64,000 nucleotides of DNA from NCBI GenBank assembly GCA_015680685.1, contig MNCI01026399.1:62001-126000 (forward strand), given 5' to 3'. The DNA comes from Gnetum montanum. Its lineage: Eukaryota > Streptophyta > Gnetopsida > Gnetales > Gnetaceae. Shown here in pieces: positions 1 to 11,219 of this stretch (positions are counted from its first letter, which is position 1; every line of letters starts with the position of its first letter). Position numbers and translations under genes: made by a program. Below the pieces are notes generated by a model, which saw only the letters and a program-made list of their open reading frames with translations, ran no database searches and was not told the DNA's origin.

Positions 1-2072
1 CTTAGTTTAAGATCATCAATTGGGAGGATTTGGACACGTCTTAGAAATTCAAATAGGAGGTCATTATTTTGGATCTCTCCCTTTCCACTTAGTCATGGGG
101 GAGATGGCCACCTATGTTAATCATATGGGGCCCTTAGTTCCTTTTCAATTTTTGTTTTACATGTTTTTTTTACAACATTTTTGTCTTACACATTTTTTTT
201 TTACAAATTTCTTTAACTTTTCTAGTTTTTGTTTTACAACTTTCTTTAACCTTTCTTGTTTTTTTCACAACATCACTATAATTTTTCCATTTTTTGTGTG
301 TGTGTGTGATCCACCCTATAAGTTTGTCACCCAATAAGTGTTCGGAATGATGGTATGAACTGTTTTCATATTGATTGCTAATGTTTGATTTTAACCTTTA
401 AGTTACAATGTTGACACTAAGGTATGTTTCTTTTGATATGGCAGGCAATGAGTTCACTTTATCCATTCATCCACAACACTCCATGGTCTCTCTCGGCTTG
501 GAAATGTACAGTTCCTTTCATAATAATAACTTTAATGAATCGATGACTGGGCATTTTTCAAACTAAGGAAGGACTCAAGGATTGAAAAGGGTGTGACTTC
601 AAGGGAACTTGATGCTTTTATGTTGACCATTCTCTTGGGTTCTTGGATGTTTTCTTTTTGAGTTTTCTCGTCGTTTCAATGTTACCCCAACTATCGAAAG
701 CTAAGACAATAAAAATAAACAGTCTTTGCATGGTGTGATTCTCATGCATAAAAACACAAAATGCAAAAAAAAAAAAAAAAAAAAAAACCAAAGAAAGTGA
801 GAATTCAAAGCACACCCCTTAGACGAAATAAATATTTGGGCTACAAGCACTGGTTATGGAACTAAAAATGTTCCCTCCAACTAAGGCCCTTCTCGCTTCC
901 CATTCTCTCCTTTGTTTCATCGGAATGGTGGTGATTCTTGGGGAAGGCATTCTTGTTATCTAAGTGGATGGTTTCGCCGAATGCATTGATGCAAAGTCAC
1001 TGGATGTGGTTGGTTTGAGGCCAGACTTAGAATGGGATTTGCTAAGTCACATTAATCATGCAACACACAAGGGGCTGTACACCACCTTGTTCTTGGGATT
1101 CCATTCCATCCTCTTCTCTCCATTGTTCACCTCATTGTTGGTTGTATCATTAGTGTATATATTTTGGTTGATGCATTGTTTTCTTTTTGGTAAATGCTTG
1201 TGGTTAAGACTTTAACTCTTGTTCCAAATAACATTCCTAGAGCCTACAGACTCTTTGAATGTGGGTTTGTCAAGGCATTAAGGGCATGAGCCTGCTTTGG
1301 GGAGGACCCACTGACATTTCTATTTGGAGCATTAGTTCAATTATTTCCCCTAACATTTTTGCAATCTAATTTCTTTTGTTCATTTTCATCTTGACATCCA
1401 CTTTATCGACGTTACCATTGTCCCTTTTTATCTATCTTTCTTACTCCTTTTCCTTCTCCATTCTAACGCTACTAGAGGTTCGTGATTAGTCATGGGGGTA
1501 TGGGGCCTGATTTTTTCGATTTTCTCCTAGCCCCGAATTTTTTGATTTTCTTCCTAACCCCTACACCTTCAGTACTCATTATTAATATATCCCCAGATCT
1601 GTATTAGCCATACCATAACCTAGCCAATGGACCTACATCGAAGCAAGGTATTAATTACATAATGATTCATTTACCCTTGCTAACATATGATTATGTTGTG
1701 TGTGCAGATGGCAATCATACAACAACAAATTGGATCTAGAGCAAATACCTGGAATGGAGCAGCGCTAGAAGTAGCTATGCAAGGAGAAAGATCAATGACG
1801 CTCTTACGGATGGACAGAAAAGGTGCAATCTTGGCATTGGCAGTAGCAACACTTTTTTCTCTCTCTCTTTCTTTCTCAGCTACCAACAAAGGCCTGATGT
1901 CATTGTAATAATGTGTTCACCTTTGTTGTCATGAACATAAGTTTTGTCAAGTCTTGTAATGATGATACGTTCACATGTCATCCCATTAGTTCCATTCCCC
2001 TCAATAATACCATACCTTCCCAATATTATTGTAAGGAACTCGAGGACGAGTTTTCATTCAGTCATGGGGGTA
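1..2072 (+). mobile_element. 3' end of family A Gypsy element (copy A0)
   Basis: This is the 3' noncoding tail of an LTR retrotransposon whose body lies left of the window. It is collinear with 18571-19350 (copy A1), 29565-30300 (copy Z) and, inverted, with 50669-51450 (element D). Shared landmarks are the polypurine-like run tagtcatgggggagatgg near 92, the ggcaatgagttcac segment near 444 and the caaagcacaccc segment near 806. At 1910-2072 it resembles the end of the A1 and A2 3' ORF regions and ends in a polypurine tract next to LTR1. The stretch of about 1502-1905 has no counterpart in the other copies, and most of the long 3' ORF found in A1 is missing here. No intact coding sequence is visible. 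Confidence 0.75.
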
Positions 2073-2977
2073 TGATGAGACATGATTTGCATGAGCCACG
2101 ATATCACATCCCATGCAATATCGCGTACACAATATTGCGTCTTCCCCTGCGATGTCGCGTACATAATATCGCGGTCTGCCACCATACCTATAAATAAGAG
2201 GTGGCACTCCCCTTATTTCCCATCTTGGTTTAGAAGTAGGGAAACTCTAGCAGTTTGATCACTCTAGAGATAGAAGATTTTCCATGTGCCCGCAATAGGA
2301 GTCCCAAAGTGAACGGATCTTTATTCGAGCAACATTATACCTGAACACAAGTTTGTACGGCATTAAAGATGAGCTTTCTGGATAAACCTTGTAGTGCATG
2401 GAATAGGATTTTATTTATTATTTTCTCTCTCACCCTTAAACTCCTAGAATTCAATATGAGTACGACTTGATTACAAGCATCTAAGGATGTGTACGGATAG
2501 TCAAGGAATCGGCTACTCATCGCACTTAGGCTAGATATATTCTCTCAACCCTTTCCTCCTAGTTAGGTGCCTCAGTACGACCACTTCAAGCACGTGCATT
2601 ACACGTGGTGATCCCAGCAACAATTAGCGTTTGGTAGCTATGGTTGCATCGATTCAGGGTATGTACGGTAAGTGGGAACAGATGCTAACGCTAGGTAATT
2701 TAGACTTAGTTCATTAGTTAGAGTTAGTATTTAGTTTTTCAACCCTTCACCCTTTAGCATAGAAGACATAAAACATAAAAGTCCATAAAAAATCATATAC
2801 CTCAGACTTACTTAACTATACACCGTGACAACCACAAGTAAGTCTAGGAAGATAACAAATGATTAACCCCAAGTGTTCCATGGGGCGTGTAGGCACTTAG
2901 TCTGCGGAGTTCAACTGGATCATGCGTGCTATGCTCATTTCATATGGTTGAGTATAGGAATACCTCGCCACTCATCA
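2073..2977 (+). repeat. Family A LTR1 (905 bp)
   Basis: The repeat starts TGATGAG and ends CTCATCA, a perfect terminal inverted repeat. It is preceded by a polypurine tract (catgggggta at 2063-2072). It is homologous along its length to 28337-29235 (LTR3), to 25591-26345 (LTR2) and to 58747-59528. A TATA box (TATAAATAAG) lies at 2189-2198. It reads as the 3' LTR of copy A0, because A0's 3' tail and polypurine tract sit immediately upstream. Confidence 0.9.
2189..2198 (+). promoter_or_regulatory. TATA box of LTR1
   Basis: TATAAATAAG lies about 116 bp from the LTR start. The same TATAAATAAG context recurs in the LTRs at 58790-58799 (plus) and 58579-58588 (minus), as expected for a conserved LTR promoter core at the U3/R boundary. 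Confidence 0.6.
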
Positions 2978-3877
2978 GGGGGTAGTGCTCAAGAAAGAAG
3001 GAAGAAGAAGAATGTAGAACATGAATATAATAAAAATAAGGGTAAAGTTGTAATAGTAGAGAATATTGCAAATTCTAAGACCAACAATCATGGTTATGAC
3101 ATTTACCAATACAAACATCCTAAGGGACATTGTATAGTGTAGTCACACTTACAAGAATCTGGGACGTACACTTTAAATCCTAGATTGACGAAATGGTAAG
3201 CATCCATGAAGTTGCCTTATTCATAAGGCAACTACAGGCAACAATTCCACCACTAAGCATATTATCCAAGTGGAGTGCCAACTCAAATTCAAGAGTAGTA
3301 TTAGTAGTGGCAACATCCACAGTCATGGGGGATGCCACCACCATGGTAATAATATCCTTATCGGTAACCTGATTCCTATGGCTACTATGTCTAGCAACCT
3401 ATATCCCCACATGACTCCTCTAGTCATGATTCCTTCCTACACCACTACTACCCTCCAAAATTCTACAGAGCACCTTCTCCAAGAGGGAAGTCTCCTTTTC
3501 CCTTCTATCCTCCTCAACACCCATTAACTCCTATACCACAACTGACAACACCTTTGCTACCTACTTCATCTATGCAGGGTAAAATTCCTACATAACCACA
3601 ACGAAGAAATGTCATGAGGGTAGTGAATCTACACTCAAATATCCATTCAAGAGGTTCTAAATCCAAGCCTTGTAAAAGACCAATCTTTAGAACAAGTAGC
3701 CCCATGAAGCTTTCACAAACACCTATGGCTACCAACCCTACTACGTCTACCTCTAAAATTTCTACCAAGCCACCTTCAAACCAAAAATCTCCCCAAATCT
3801 ACACTATCATGTTGATCGATAAGGTCATAGATTAGCTTAAGGCTAGCCATCTTCCCAGGAAGCAATCTGACCCTAAG
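2978..3877 (+). pseudogene. Family A gag C-terminal remnant (copy A1)
   Basis: Conceptual translation of 2990-3142 matches the C-terminal gag of element D (minus strand, near 55878-56050). Both show a basic RRKK-type stretch, KGKV, and an ICQYEHP / IYQYKHP motif. Downstream, to about 3840, is a proline-, tyrosine- and glutamine-rich linker that D also has. Several stops and frame changes break it. The N-terminal two thirds of gag is absent, because the sequence begins abruptly at the LTR1 end. That fits copy A0 having inserted into A1's gag and left A1's 5' half outside the window. Confidence 0.7.
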
Positions 3878-4700
3878 AATCCCCTCATCTACTTACAGAT
3901 TGTAGGAAATGAACCATGCAAGGCTATTTTGGATTCAAGTTTTGGAGTCAATTTAATTTTGCAAGAGATGTACAAGGCTTGAAACCTACCTCCTTTGAAA
4001 AAGAGCAACATCACATTGAACCTGGCAAATCAATCCATCACTTTTGGGATTAGTGAAGGAGATTGTGACCACTATTTGTGGGTGGTCATATCCTGCTAAT
4101 TCCTAGTAATCCATGTAGAGAATTGTAAGGTGAACTTCCCTATCATTATGAAAAGGGCATGGTTAAGCCAAATTAATGCCAAAATGAGGATTCAAGATCT
4201 TTCATTTGAAATTTTCAAGGAAAATAAATTTGAAAAAGTGGAGAAGAAAAGAGTTTCATGCATTGCATATAGTGGCAAGGTGCCATTACATGCAGAAACT
4301 ATGAACCATCAAAGACACATCACTTCAAGCATACATTTAGTGTGTAGAAATAGTAGTGATTCAAAGGTGCTTGTATGTAGTAGCCACAAAACAAGAAGGT
4401 ATCCAATGGCTAATAAAAGATGATGAAATTGAATCAAATATATGCATGGAACCAACTTAGAGCCTTACTATTACTTATGTTGAAAGCATGGACAAAATGG
4501 AGCAACTCCATCACCAACTCTCTAATGCAAAAAGCAACATAGATTAGGGAGAGTTGAAGATTCCTAATCACATCAAGAAAGAACCTCTTGAATTAAAGGC
4601 TCTACCAGCACACATGGAATATGCTTTTCTTAATAATGGCAAACCAATGATCATCAATGTCACACTTGCTCTTGAAAAAAAAAACAAAAATTGTTGAAAG
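3878..4700 (+). pseudogene. Family A retropepsin-like protease remnant (copy A1)
   Basis: The aspartic-protease-like domain of the polyprotein would process gag-pol. The region aligns with element D at 54572-55087: ending of the linker, then a GNEPCKAILDS segment where D has LCKALLDLGSG. It then has a hydrophobic NFPIIMKRAWLS stretch equivalent to D's FPIIMGRAWLSTVDA. The catalytic D(S/T)G-type triad is degraded to DSS here. From about 4430 to 4700 follows the linker ahead of reverse transcriptase (ELKALPAHMEYAFL), also present in D at 54302-54493. Stops and frameshifts make it non-functional. Confidence 0.75.
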
Positions 4701-4819
4701 TGGTGAAAAAATGGCCAACAACCTTTGCTTGGTTATATCATGAGCTTATAGGGATATATCCTTAGATATGCTAGCACTATATCTACATAGACTCCTCCAT
4801 CAAGCCAAAGAGGCAACAT

Positions 4820-6060
4820 CAATGATGATTAAGCCCCAAACACAAGTAGATCATTAAGGAGGAGCTTGAGAAACTCCTTAAAGCTAGGTTCATCTACCCA
4901 ATTATTAGAGAATGGGTTAGCCCACTTGTTATCATTCTAAAGAAATGAGGAAAATGAAGATTTTTCATCTAATTTTGGCTATTGAATATGACAACATACA
5001 AAGATCACTTTCCATTGTCATTTATGAACTAGGTGTTGAAAACTATAGCAAGGCATTACTATTAAAAATTTTTGGATAGTTATATTGATCATAACCAAAT
5101 CCAAATAACACTAGAGGACTAGGCCAAAACTACATTCATAAGTCCTAGGTGGTTTTTTATATATAGAAAGATGCCCTTTGGCCTATGCAATGCTCCTTCT
5201 ACTTTCCAATGATTAGTCCTCAACATCTTTCAATAACAAATTGGTAGTGGCATAGAAGTATTTATGGATGACTTCTCTACATATTGGGCTACATTTGAGC
5301 AAGCCTTGGATCACCTTGAGCAAGTACTTTAGAGATTTATGGAGACCAATTTGAGGCTCAACCAAAAAAAGAGCCACTTAATGGTCCAAGAAGGCATTGT
5401 CCTGGAGCATAGAAGGGATCAAGGTGGACCTAAAAAAAGTATAGGTCATCCAAGGAAGTACTAAGTAACTAGAAATAGTAAAATATTTAAGGTTATTCCT
5501 TGGCCACACTAATTATTATAAGCACTTCATCAAGAACTTCTCAAAAATCACCAAACCATTAGTGGAGCTGATAAAGAAGGATGCACCATTCACCTAAACC
5601 AAAGAACGTGAAAGTACATTCCAATAGTTAAAATCAAAACTCATAGACACTCTAATTCTATGGGTACTTGACTAGTCTAGGCCATTCCACATCATGACTA
5701 GCACATCCAATTACACTTTGGGGGCCATGCTTACATAATTGGACAATCATAAGCATCTCTATTATATCCATTATCTAAACTGAAGCATTATGGATGTACA
5801 ATTGAACTACATCACCACTAAAAAAGAGCTCATGATAGTAGTGTATGCCTTAGAAAAATTCAGGCACTATGTGCTTAGATATCAAATGTTTATGCACAAG
5901 GATCATAATGTTATACAATTTCTCATGAAAAAATCAATGATGAGCTTTCATTTCATACAATGGCTAGTGATTCTTCAAGAGTTTGATCTTATGATGGTAG
6001 ATAGAAGGGAATCAAGAATGTGGTCATTGACCACTTGTCTCAATTGTGATTAGAACACAA
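4820..6060 (+). pseudogene. Family A reverse transcriptase and RNase H remnant (copy A1)
   Basis: Reverse transcriptase copies the element RNA into cDNA and RNase H degrades the RNA strand. The conceptual translation shows the fingers region near 4860-5000, the conserved FGLCNAP segment near 5176-5200 and the catalytic VFMDDFSTY motif near 5262. It continues with the NLRLN and SHLMVQEGIVL region (5350-5400). The connection and RNase H part (5500-6060) includes TTKKELMIVVYALEKFRHYVL at about 5810-5870 and QWLVILQEFDL near 5960. It is collinear with D at 54009-52643. Many in-frame stops are present, so it is dead, although the MDD core is still readable. Confidence 0.85.
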
Positions 6061-6089
6061 AAAGATGAAGGACCATTATCTAAACAGTT

Positions 6090-7271
6090 TGTAGATGAAC
6101 TTCTCTTTGTCAAAGCTATTGAAGTTGAAAATCAAAAAGATTCCAATTGGTATGATCACATCCTCTCCTACCTACTCACTTAGGAGATGCCACATGAATG
6201 GGACAGTAAGAAGAAATAGCAGTTTCTTCATCAGGCCAAACATTATATGGAAATCATGTGAAACCTCTACAAGAGTTATGCTAATGGCCTAGTGTAATGG
6301 TGTGTACATGATGATGATCAACTTTGTGTCCTCTAGGATGCTCATGAAGGCCCTTGTAAGGGCCATTATGATAGGAGGAGAATGACCATTAGAATCCTCA
6401 TGGTAGGGTATTATCTGCCAACAATCTTTAAGAACGTCCATCACTTCTTCCATTCATAAGATACATGCCAAAGAAATGAAGGGATGACTGCATGAATGAA
6501 AGGGCCCCAATAGTGGATTAAACCACTAAAGTCTTTTGATCTTTGAGGCATTAACTTCATGGGGCCCATCAACCCCATATCCAATGGAAAGGCATATATC
6601 ATCATCATTGTTGACTATTGCACTAAGTGGGTTGAAGCCATCACCATCACTAATTATTCATCCTCTACGGTGACACAGTTTATGCAACAAAATGTTGTAA
6701 ACATGTTTGGTATGCCAAGGGCACTAATTTCTAATAATGGAACACATTTTATAGGTGCCATTTTTCAGAAACTTATGCAACACTTGGGGGTAGAACACAA
6801 ACTCACAACTCCATACCACTCCCAAGCCAATGGTCAAGCAAAGGTCACTAATAGGGAAATAACAAAGATACTAACATGCAAGAATTAGTAAGTATAAGAA
6901 GGACTGAAGCACCAAACACAACAATGCTCTTTGGGCTTATCAATCAACATGGAAACTTCCTATCAATTATTTCTCCAATGATTTAGTGTACAAAAAACTT
7001 GCAACTCTTCCTATGCAAACAGAGCTTCATACACTCTCAACGGCTTGTGAACTTGACCTCGATTTGAGTCTAACCCAAAGAGAAAAATTAATAAACTTAA
7101 ATATTCTAGATGAAAATGGTTATTGGCCCTACCCTTGAATGTAGTAAACAAGCACACAACAAACAACAACATGACCTCAAAATAAAAAAAAGTTAAATTT
7201 CAACCAAGAGATAAGGTTCTTTACTGGAAACTCATGCATGTACCTAAATGTACAAAATTTCAAATGCTATG
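6090..7271 (+). pseudogene. Family A integrase remnant (copy A1, first part)
   Basis: Integrase inserts the cDNA into host DNA. The zinc-binding HHCC region lies around 6330-6500 (HEGPCKGHYDR-like). The catalytic core at 6559-6888 shows DYCTKWVEA, then ISNNGTHF (the TDNG position; the second catalytic D is replaced by N here) and YHSQANGQ. D has the same N substitution (52066-52100). The C-terminal part (about 7190-7271) carries the RDKVLYWK-type segment and stops inside the domain, where element B is inserted. The missing end of the domain is at 18394-18560. Confidence 0.85.
7267..7271 (+). repeat. Left target-site duplication of element B
   Basis: ctatg at 7267-7271 directly precedes LTR start TGATAAA and is repeated at 18394-18398 directly after the 3' LTR end. 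Removing 7272-18398 restores a continuous integrase C-terminal match to copy Z (29275-29450). Confidence 0.88.
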
Positions 7272-8188
7272 TGATAAAATCAAAAATTATTTCAATTTTA
7301 ATGTTGTAAAGTAGCATTTTTATTTTTTCTAGTGTTTTTATATATCAAAGATCATCGATTCTAGTGGCTTAAATTGATAAGTGTTGATTTTCCCTTTTTG
7401 ATTGTTTATTGTAGGTAATCGCAGCAATGATGCAGATCAATATCAATACCGCCAATTTACATGGCATTCACAATAAGGATTAATAGCTGAATTTTGTTGG
7501 GCAATGATTTGAAAAGAAATATAAGATATCTAATTATGCCGAAAGTGGTAATTCATAGTGATGATTGAGGATGGCAAAATCAACAATCTACTTTGATAGA
7601 GATCTAGATCGAATGATATCGAATTCTTCAATATTAATCAATTACCCAAATTATTATTCTTGTATGGCATTCATAGTATAAATATGGATCTCAATTTTGT
7701 ATTAGAGGGAGGAGAAATCAAGAGAAAACCCACACTGAATTGAACCTTTGTTTTTGTTTAGAGTTATTAACAAAGAGTGTTGATGCTTTGTGTCAATTAA
7801 CAATTGATAAAGTATCTAGGTTATTAAGTTGTTGCACTATGGAGACAACAGAGCAAGGTCACAAATTAGGTGATTTCTCCTTTATAATCTTTCATATTTT
7901 TAATGAATTTATTCAATTTCAATTTGGTTTAATTGGTTGTGTTCATCCTTTAACTAAATATTAGAAGTTAAGGTGAAGCATAGTTGATTTTACTTATGAG
8001 TGATAGTCATAAGTGTGGTGTCTTCAATTGAATTCAACTCTAATTGTTGTTTTTCTTGATGATCTTTTTGACTTTTAAACTATTCCTCCATGGATACGAC
8101 TCCCAGGTCAATCACAGATGAGGTCACTTTTCTACAATGAAAGATAATCACTAAAGTAATCCTGCACTAAATTTTTCTTGGCTCGTTA
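7272..8188 (+). repeat. Element B 5' LTR (917 bp)
   Basis: It begins TGATAAAATC after the target duplication and ends gctcgtta just before the primer-binding site. Both ends align with the 3' LTR at 17986-18393. The middle block 7469-7969 is missing from the 3' copy. The canonical final CA has decayed to TA here. Confidence 0.88.
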
Positions 8189-8191
8189 ATT

Positions 8192-8209
8192 TGGCACCAT
8201 TGCCGAGGA
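8192..8209 (+). other. Element B primer-binding site (tRNA-Asp type)
   Basis: TGGCACCATTGCCGAGGA starts three bases after the LTR. It differs at three positions from TGGCGCCGTTGCCGGGGA, the complement of the plant tRNA-Asp 3' end used by Athila-type elements (family knowledge). Confidence 0.8.
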
Positions 8210-9000
8210 GGCCAACAAAGTTAATAGACATTAAGGATTCTACAAATTTTTAATTTATTCTGAAAATTTAATATTTTTTAGGTACACTTGAATTCCCTTT
8301 CTGTTTTCTTTTATTTTTCTTTAATTTTAGAAATGGTTTATTTTAATTATTTTTCTTACATTAAGAAATTTAAAAATAAAGAAAAAGTAAAATCCCAGGA
8401 ATCATCTCCTCTTGTTGCTCAACCAATAGAGACCGTTAAGAAATTTGTGATTAAAGTAGCAATAGTAGGAGCTATTAAATCCATTTGTAGAGTTTTAGGT
8501 CTAGTAGCTCATGAATGTGCTAAAGAAGAGTGTGATTGTTAAATGAAAATAGTCAAGCAATTAAAAAAACCAACATGAATCCACCCCTCTAGAAATATTA
8601 TAAGTATGTATAAACATTAAAAAAAATACTTCCAAACAAAATTAAGAGGAACAATTATCAAATTTTAACTCTTCTTCTTAGGTAAATCAGGACCCTATAA
8701 TAGGAGGGAAACAAACACATAGCAATTTTTCTACAACTTTTAATTGATTATTTAACATTTCAACTCCTATAATATCAACCATGGGAGCACAATCCTAGAA
8801 TTTAACTGCTACTCAAATTTTAACTAATGTGATTACCCAACTTGTTAATACTTCAATGTTATAAACTTCAATTTCACTACTAGCCTTTGTTTCTATAGTA
8901 GGTCCTATTGTAACCCTAATAGCAACCACTACTTTTACAATGGAATCATCTTTGCATCATACACCTCCTTCATTTTTTCTTGGATCAATTCCTCTTTCAT
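8210..9000 (+). other. Element B leader region
   Basis: AT-rich leader between the primer-binding site and recognisable gag. A short open frame at 8288-8542 has a lysine-rich then hydrophobic composition and no recognisable domain. No further gene is visible. Confidence 0.5.
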
Positions 9001-9880
9001 TTGGTATTCTAAGTTCTAATATTTTGGCTGGACAAGCCCACTAAGGACAAAATTTTTGAGGATTTATTGAGTCAAACGACACCAATCATACCTCAAGGAC
9101 CATTAATATTTCCACAAGGAAGAGATGTAGAAGTTAAGAATATTCATTTATTACCTATCTTTAAGAAAACAAATGATGAGGACCCAGTCACTCACATCAA
9201 AGAACTCAAAACCACATTAGAAATGTTAGCACCACAAAGTGATGATAGGAATAAGATGATTTCTTTTAAATCAACCTTAAAGGATAAAGCTCATTTTTTT
9301 CTACAAACCCTTAGGACACAAATTAGTTAATGGGATGAATTTAAGGAAGATTTTCTCCAAAGATTTCTCTCTAATGATAAGTTGTATTCATTAAGAAAAC
9401 AATTAATTAGTTTTATGCAACATGAAGATGAAGATTATAAGAGTACTTCCAATAGGTTTAAAGGATTGTGTTTGAAGAATCCAAACCATGGATTTCTAGC
9501 CCATCAACTAATTCAAATATTTGTAGAATGCTTATTACCTTATTGTAGGAAAAATTTTGACTTTTCATGTGGTGGAAATATCTTGAATGTAATGTTGAAA
9601 CATGGTTGGAGAATTATAGATTCATTAGTAGACCAAAGTAAAAGATGAAAAAAACCAAACATTATGCAAGGTATGACCCAACAAATAGAGCAATTGAATA
9701 ATAAATTAGATGAGTTGACATGATTGATTAGAAAACAAGCTTATGGAGTTCAAAGTGAAGCATGTAACATTTGTGGTAGTCCACAAAATGACTACACCAC
9801 TAGTCCAACCCTATTGTATTGTCATGAGGAAGCACAAGAATCAGTAAAGGCTTTTCAATGATATAAAAGAAAACCAATAA
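9001..9880 (+). pseudogene. Element B gag remnant
   Basis: Gag forms the virus-like particle. Translation from about 9067 gives a region with DEDPVTHIKELKTTLEML, then ISFKSTLKDKAHFFLQTL. After a stop it continues with LRKQLISFMQHEDEDY, a pattern of retrotransposon gag (PF03732-type) in Athila elements, where a HL-aligned helix is followed by W-F-LKDxA-W. Around 9759 a CNICG pair with downstream C and H residues looks like a degraded zinc knuckle. At least two in-frame stops (near 9328 and 9646) interrupt it, so no full protein can be made. Confidence 0.75.
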
Positions 9881-10429
9881 TGAGCTTTCCACATAGACCA
9901 CCTTACCAACAAAATATCCTTAAAATAATTTTAGACCATTCAAAAGCCCAACTAATGAACATTTGGAGAAACTTACCCAGAGCCTTACTTCTTTCATTGA
10001 GGAGAGTAGATAATTCATGAGTGAAACATGAAGAAGATTTTAGGACCTAACCAAGAATGAACTACCATTCCAACCTAAACCAAATCCAACATCTCAAAGA
10101 AAAGGAAAATAACAATTACATTTTTTCACTACTAGAAGTGAAAAAATGATAGAGCCTAAATCTCAAAAGAAGGTTAGATTTCAAGAAATAGTGACACAAG
10201 AAGAAGTCCAACCATACGTAGTAATTGAGAGAGACGAAGATCAACCAAGTAGGAAAAAAAAACAATCAATACCTCCTATATAATTAGATCTACATACTTT
10301 TCCTAAATGGTTATAGGAAGATTTTACAACTAAAGCCTAATGTTTAGTGAATTATATTTGCATATCCCTTTGGAACAAGCAGTAAAAGACATGCTTCTAT
10401 ATGCTAAGTACTTAAAGGACTTATGCACT

Positions 10430-10921
10430 AAGAGAAGAAAAGGGAAGATTCCTAAATAGGTTTATTTAGTTGATAATATTTTTCAACTTATAAATAGTCA
10501 TGAAGTCCCAAAATATCAAGATCCTATAGTTCCTACTATCCCAATTAAAATAAATAGACAAGTCATTAAAATTGCCTTATTGGATTTAGGATCTAGTATT
10601 AATATCATGCCATTAGAAATGGATACGTCACTTGATCTAGAGGATATAAAAAAAGTAAATATGACAATATCTTTGGCTGATGGATCCAATGTAAAACCCA
10701 TAGTAATAATAGAAGATCTGATAATAGAAGTAGAGAAAGGAAAATACCCAATTAATTTAGTTTTGAAAGTCAAAGATCTGAATTGTTTCCCTATAAAATT
10801 AGGTAGACCATGGTTAGCAACAGTTGATGTAGTAATTAATTGTAGATTAGGACAACTTCAATTATCCTTTGCTAATCTTACTTTTGTGCTCAATATATGT
10901 GATAAGGTGAAAGGAGACTAA
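10430..10921 (+). pseudogene. Element B protease remnant
   Basis: Translation of 10540-10921 shows ALLDLGSSINIMP, the usual active-site D-x-G-(S/A)-S-(I/V)-N-x-(M/L)-P of Athila proteases. It is followed by a beta-rich stretch and FPIKLGRPWLATVDVVIN, the ILGRPFLATA-type flap equivalent. Upstream (9900-10430) is a charged linker without a recognisable fold. The domain itself reads open for 113 codons, one of the better preserved segments of B, but it is no longer joined in frame to gag or reverse transcriptase. Confidence 0.8.
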
Positions 10922-11219
10922 TTATACAATGACTTAAAGGAGGAAAGAATGCTTTACACAATACCCACTTCAACTATGGCACAAGATAAGGAAACCTTAG
11001 TACTAAATAATTTTAAGGAAGGATCTTTAGACCTCTCTACAAAGGATCAACAAGATTTCCTTGACTAGCTTCTGAATTTAGGCTCAAGGAATATTAGAGA
11101 AACAATTCAACCTTTGGATAATGATTCATTAAATCCTAGATAATTACCTAGTACACTTAATTATATTTTTTTGGAGCATAATAAACTATTAATAATAAAT
11201 TCCTAACTAACTGATGAGC

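Noticed and set aside
3318-3335. agtcatgggggatgcc resembling the family A polypurine tract
   Set aside because: It lies within the gag-protease linker and codes for a stretch (HPQSWGMPPP-like) that D also has with a different spelling, so the resemblance is chance.
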